Origin: Comamonas testosteroni ATCC 11996 | GTDB lineage: Bacteria; Pseudomonadota; Gammaproteobacteria; Burkholderiales; Burkholderiaceae_C | Direction of reading: 5' to 3' | Assembly (NCBI RefSeq): GCF_000241525.1 | Contig: NZ_AHIL01000026.1 | Coordinates: 279,649-343,648, forward strand | Length of the DNA: 64,000 nt | Shown here: positions 62,630 to 64,000 of the stretch, piece by piece | How the letters are laid out: each line of letters opens with the position of its first letter | Position numbering within the stretch: position 1 is the stretch's first letter | Notes under the pieces: model-generated | Seen by the model: only the letters and a program-made list of their open reading frames with translations | Told to the model about the DNA's origin: nothing | Databases searched by the model: none | Program-made: the position numbers and the translations under genes

Positions 62630-62854
62630 GGTTGCCTCTTGCTTTCAGCGCTGCATAGGTGCGGTTGGTGCCGGTATCGAGATCGTCTCAAGCCAGGTAC
62701 CGAGAACCTATTCCTTGCAGACAGAGTTGGAGTGGTGATCAACGGTCCGGTTGCTCGTCACCGAGCGACATGCACCAACGAGACAGGTCGAGATTGACGG
62801 TGGCGCAATGCGAAGTGAGTTCCATAACAAGGGGCATCAGTCTGCTGCCGAAAT

Positions 62855-63628
62855 TCATTTGCGAGGGATGCCTGTTCTTATGCTGCTCTTTTGGAAAGAT
62901 ACCAGCGCCAGGTCCATCAGCAGAACCATCGACATGCCCAGGGCTAGTACAGCCACCACCATCGGCAGTCCAAGCGCACTGAGCACATCCCTTCCTGAAG
63001 GAATTGCAAGGCGATTTTCCGTAGTGCAAATGAACTCGGCCGCACTCATGCCCGTGTAGTGCATGGCACAAACGGCAAGGGCCATGATCGCTGCGGCAAG
63101 CAGGCGCATGCTTGTCTGTACGGTATGAAATGCCAGCCACAGCGCCGCAGTTGCAGCCACGAGAGCAATCAGCACCGACATGGCGATTCGCTCATGGTCC
63201 CACTCCAGGTGGCCTCCAAAACGCATGCCATACATGCCGAGGTAGTGCATGACAACGGCGCCCAGCCCAAGCATTGATCCGGCCAGCAGCAAGCGGACAA
63301 TGCTGCGCGGGTTGCGAGCCACGATATGAAAAGCCAGAGCCGAGATTGCCACTGCGGCAATGAGCGACACGCCAGTCTCCCATACCGAGTAGCCGGTTCC
63401 AAGGTCCATGCGCAGCGCAAGCATGGCAATGAAATGCATTGACCATACGCCAATGCCGCCAAGAGCAATCCCTGTGCTGCCGAGACTCATCAGATAGCTC
63501 TGACGGTCATCAATCTCCGGCTCAAGTCGCTTGGCAGAGATCAGCGCAATGAAGGCGCCAATCATCGAAATCGCGTACGACAGTACAACCAATTCCATGC
63601 TGTAGCTGGTGCTGACCACTGCATCCAT
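62855..63628 (-). CDS. MHYT-domain membrane protein
   Basis: The 257-residue protein has seven membrane helices and three MHYT-type motifs: MHFIAM, MHYLGM and MHYTGM. These are proposed to bind copper and sense oxygen, CO or NO at the outer face of the membrane. It has no GGDEF, EAL or kinase output, unlike many MHYT proteins, so it may act with another protein. GGAGAGG supports the ATG at 63628. It lies upstream of the BLUF gene on the same strand, 225 bp away. Confidence 0.92.
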   Translation of the reverse strand: MDAVVSTSYSMELVVLSYAISMIGAFIALISAKRLEPEIDDRQSYLMSLGSTGIALGGIGVWSMHFIAMLALRMDLGTGYSVWETGVSLIAAVAISALAFHIVARNPRSIVRLLLAGSMLGLGAVVMHYLGMYGMRFGGHLEWDHERIAMSVLIALVAATAALWLAFHTVQTSMRLLAAAIMALAVCAMHYTGMSAAEFICTTENRLAIPSGRDVLSALGLPMVVAVLALGMSMVLLMDLALVSFQKSSIRTGIPRK

Positions 63629-63719
63629 GAGCCTCTCCTGGTTGCCGAACAAGAAGAATCCAGAATTTGTAAATTGACTTGTATCAAATTAATTCAAGGC
63701 CATCAAGATGATTTGATGA

Positions 63720-63761
63720 ATCAGATCTGATTCGATGCTAGTTGGATACATCAGATCTGAT
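63720..63761. promoter_or_regulatory. Twin 12-bp palindromes exactly 30 bp apart
   Basis: ATCAGATCTGAT occurs at 63720-63731 and 63750-63761, both perfect palindromes on the same helical face (30 bp is about three turns). They lie between the MHYT gene and the chemoreceptor gene. Confidence 0.6.
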
Positions 63762-63915
63762 CTCTATTCAAAAATTGAGACCAGTCAAGGAATATGTAAG
63801 CACTTGATACGAGCAAGCGCTCAAGGAGCGATCGCAGGGGTTCCCAAGGCGTACCGGCTTCACTCAATCTGGGCGGTATCTCGTTTCGTCAGGCCATTGA
63901 CCACAGAAGGCACAT

Positions 63916-64000
63916 ATGAGAGTGAACGCACCGGTAACCCAGCGGGAGTACAGCTTTGATGAGCATGCAACTCTGATGTCCACCACGGACACGGAGAGCC
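63916..64000 (+). CDS. Aer-like PAS chemoreceptor, N-terminal start only
   Basis: The frame starts MRVNAPVTQREYSFDEHATL and goes on STTDTES at the right edge. This is the standard N-terminus of Aer-type PAS-domain methyl-accepting chemotaxis proteins, which sense redox and oxygen through FAD. AGAAGGC precedes the ATG. The remainder lies outside the window. Confidence 0.85.
   Translation, partial: MRVNAPVTQREYSFDEHATLMSTTDTES

Noticed and set aside
1..64000. CRISPR arrays, rRNA genes, complete insertion sequences
   Set aside because: None found on reading through; the dispersed repeats are not spaced as an array and carry no transposase.

Overview
The window looks like chromosomal DNA of a betaproteobacterium of the Burkholderiales, most likely Comamonas or a close Comamonadaceae relative. 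The grounds are a moderately high GC content by eye, a CtaA/COX15 fragment, an Omp32-type porin, seven LysR regulators each beside the gene or operon it probably controls, and small orphan proteins. I inferred the taxon from gene content; no search was run.

Layout. 1-0.9 kb: 5' end of heme A synthase and a tRNA-Gly(CCC). 0.9-15.5 kb: a tyrosine integrase remnant beside the tRNA, a universal stress protein, two membrane proteins, an SOS-controlled UmuD-like protein with an altered catalytic lysine position, a MarR/AlkD-like/small-protein operon, a lipoprotein and a 2659-residue autotransporter. A 17-bp copy of the tRNA 3' region at 15.46 kb may mark the far end of an old integration. 15.5-25.9 kb: small unknown genes, LysR/transporter pairs, a class D beta-lactamase, and an hchA-luxR pair. 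26-31 kb: a sensor pseudogene, an Rrf2 regulator and a type II NADH dehydrogenase-like gene that appear to share one operator, and a MocR regulator. 31-38 kb: EamA and LysE exporters, a TonB-receptor remnant, a MarR-GNAT fusion and a two-component system followed by a very AT-rich gap. 38.8-50.9 kb: a LysR/GST/luciferase-like monooxygenase unit, small enzymes, and a LysR/serine hydrolase/MFS unit. 51-60.4 kb: MocR with a VOC protein, DinB-like, hydrolase, porin, macrodomain and M20 amidohydrolase with LysR. 60.9-64 kb: an Imm10-like orphan, a DUF2750 protein, a BLUF photoreceptor, a MHYT membrane sensor and the start of an Aer-like PAS chemoreceptor.

How it works together. Much of the window consists of small independent regulator-plus-target cassettes for detoxification, export and sensing. 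Many carry a clear palindrome in the shared intergenic space: the LexA box, the MarR operator, the duplicated Rrf2 site, MocR sites, LysR boxes, and twin 12-bp palindromes near the right end. A dispersed repeat of roughly 65-120 bp occurs five times, always between genes or at the broken end of a gene. Signs of decay are frequent: truncated integrase, sensor with two nonsense codons, TonB-receptor tail and LuxR-type HTH tail. No CRISPR array, rRNA or complete insertion sequence was seen.
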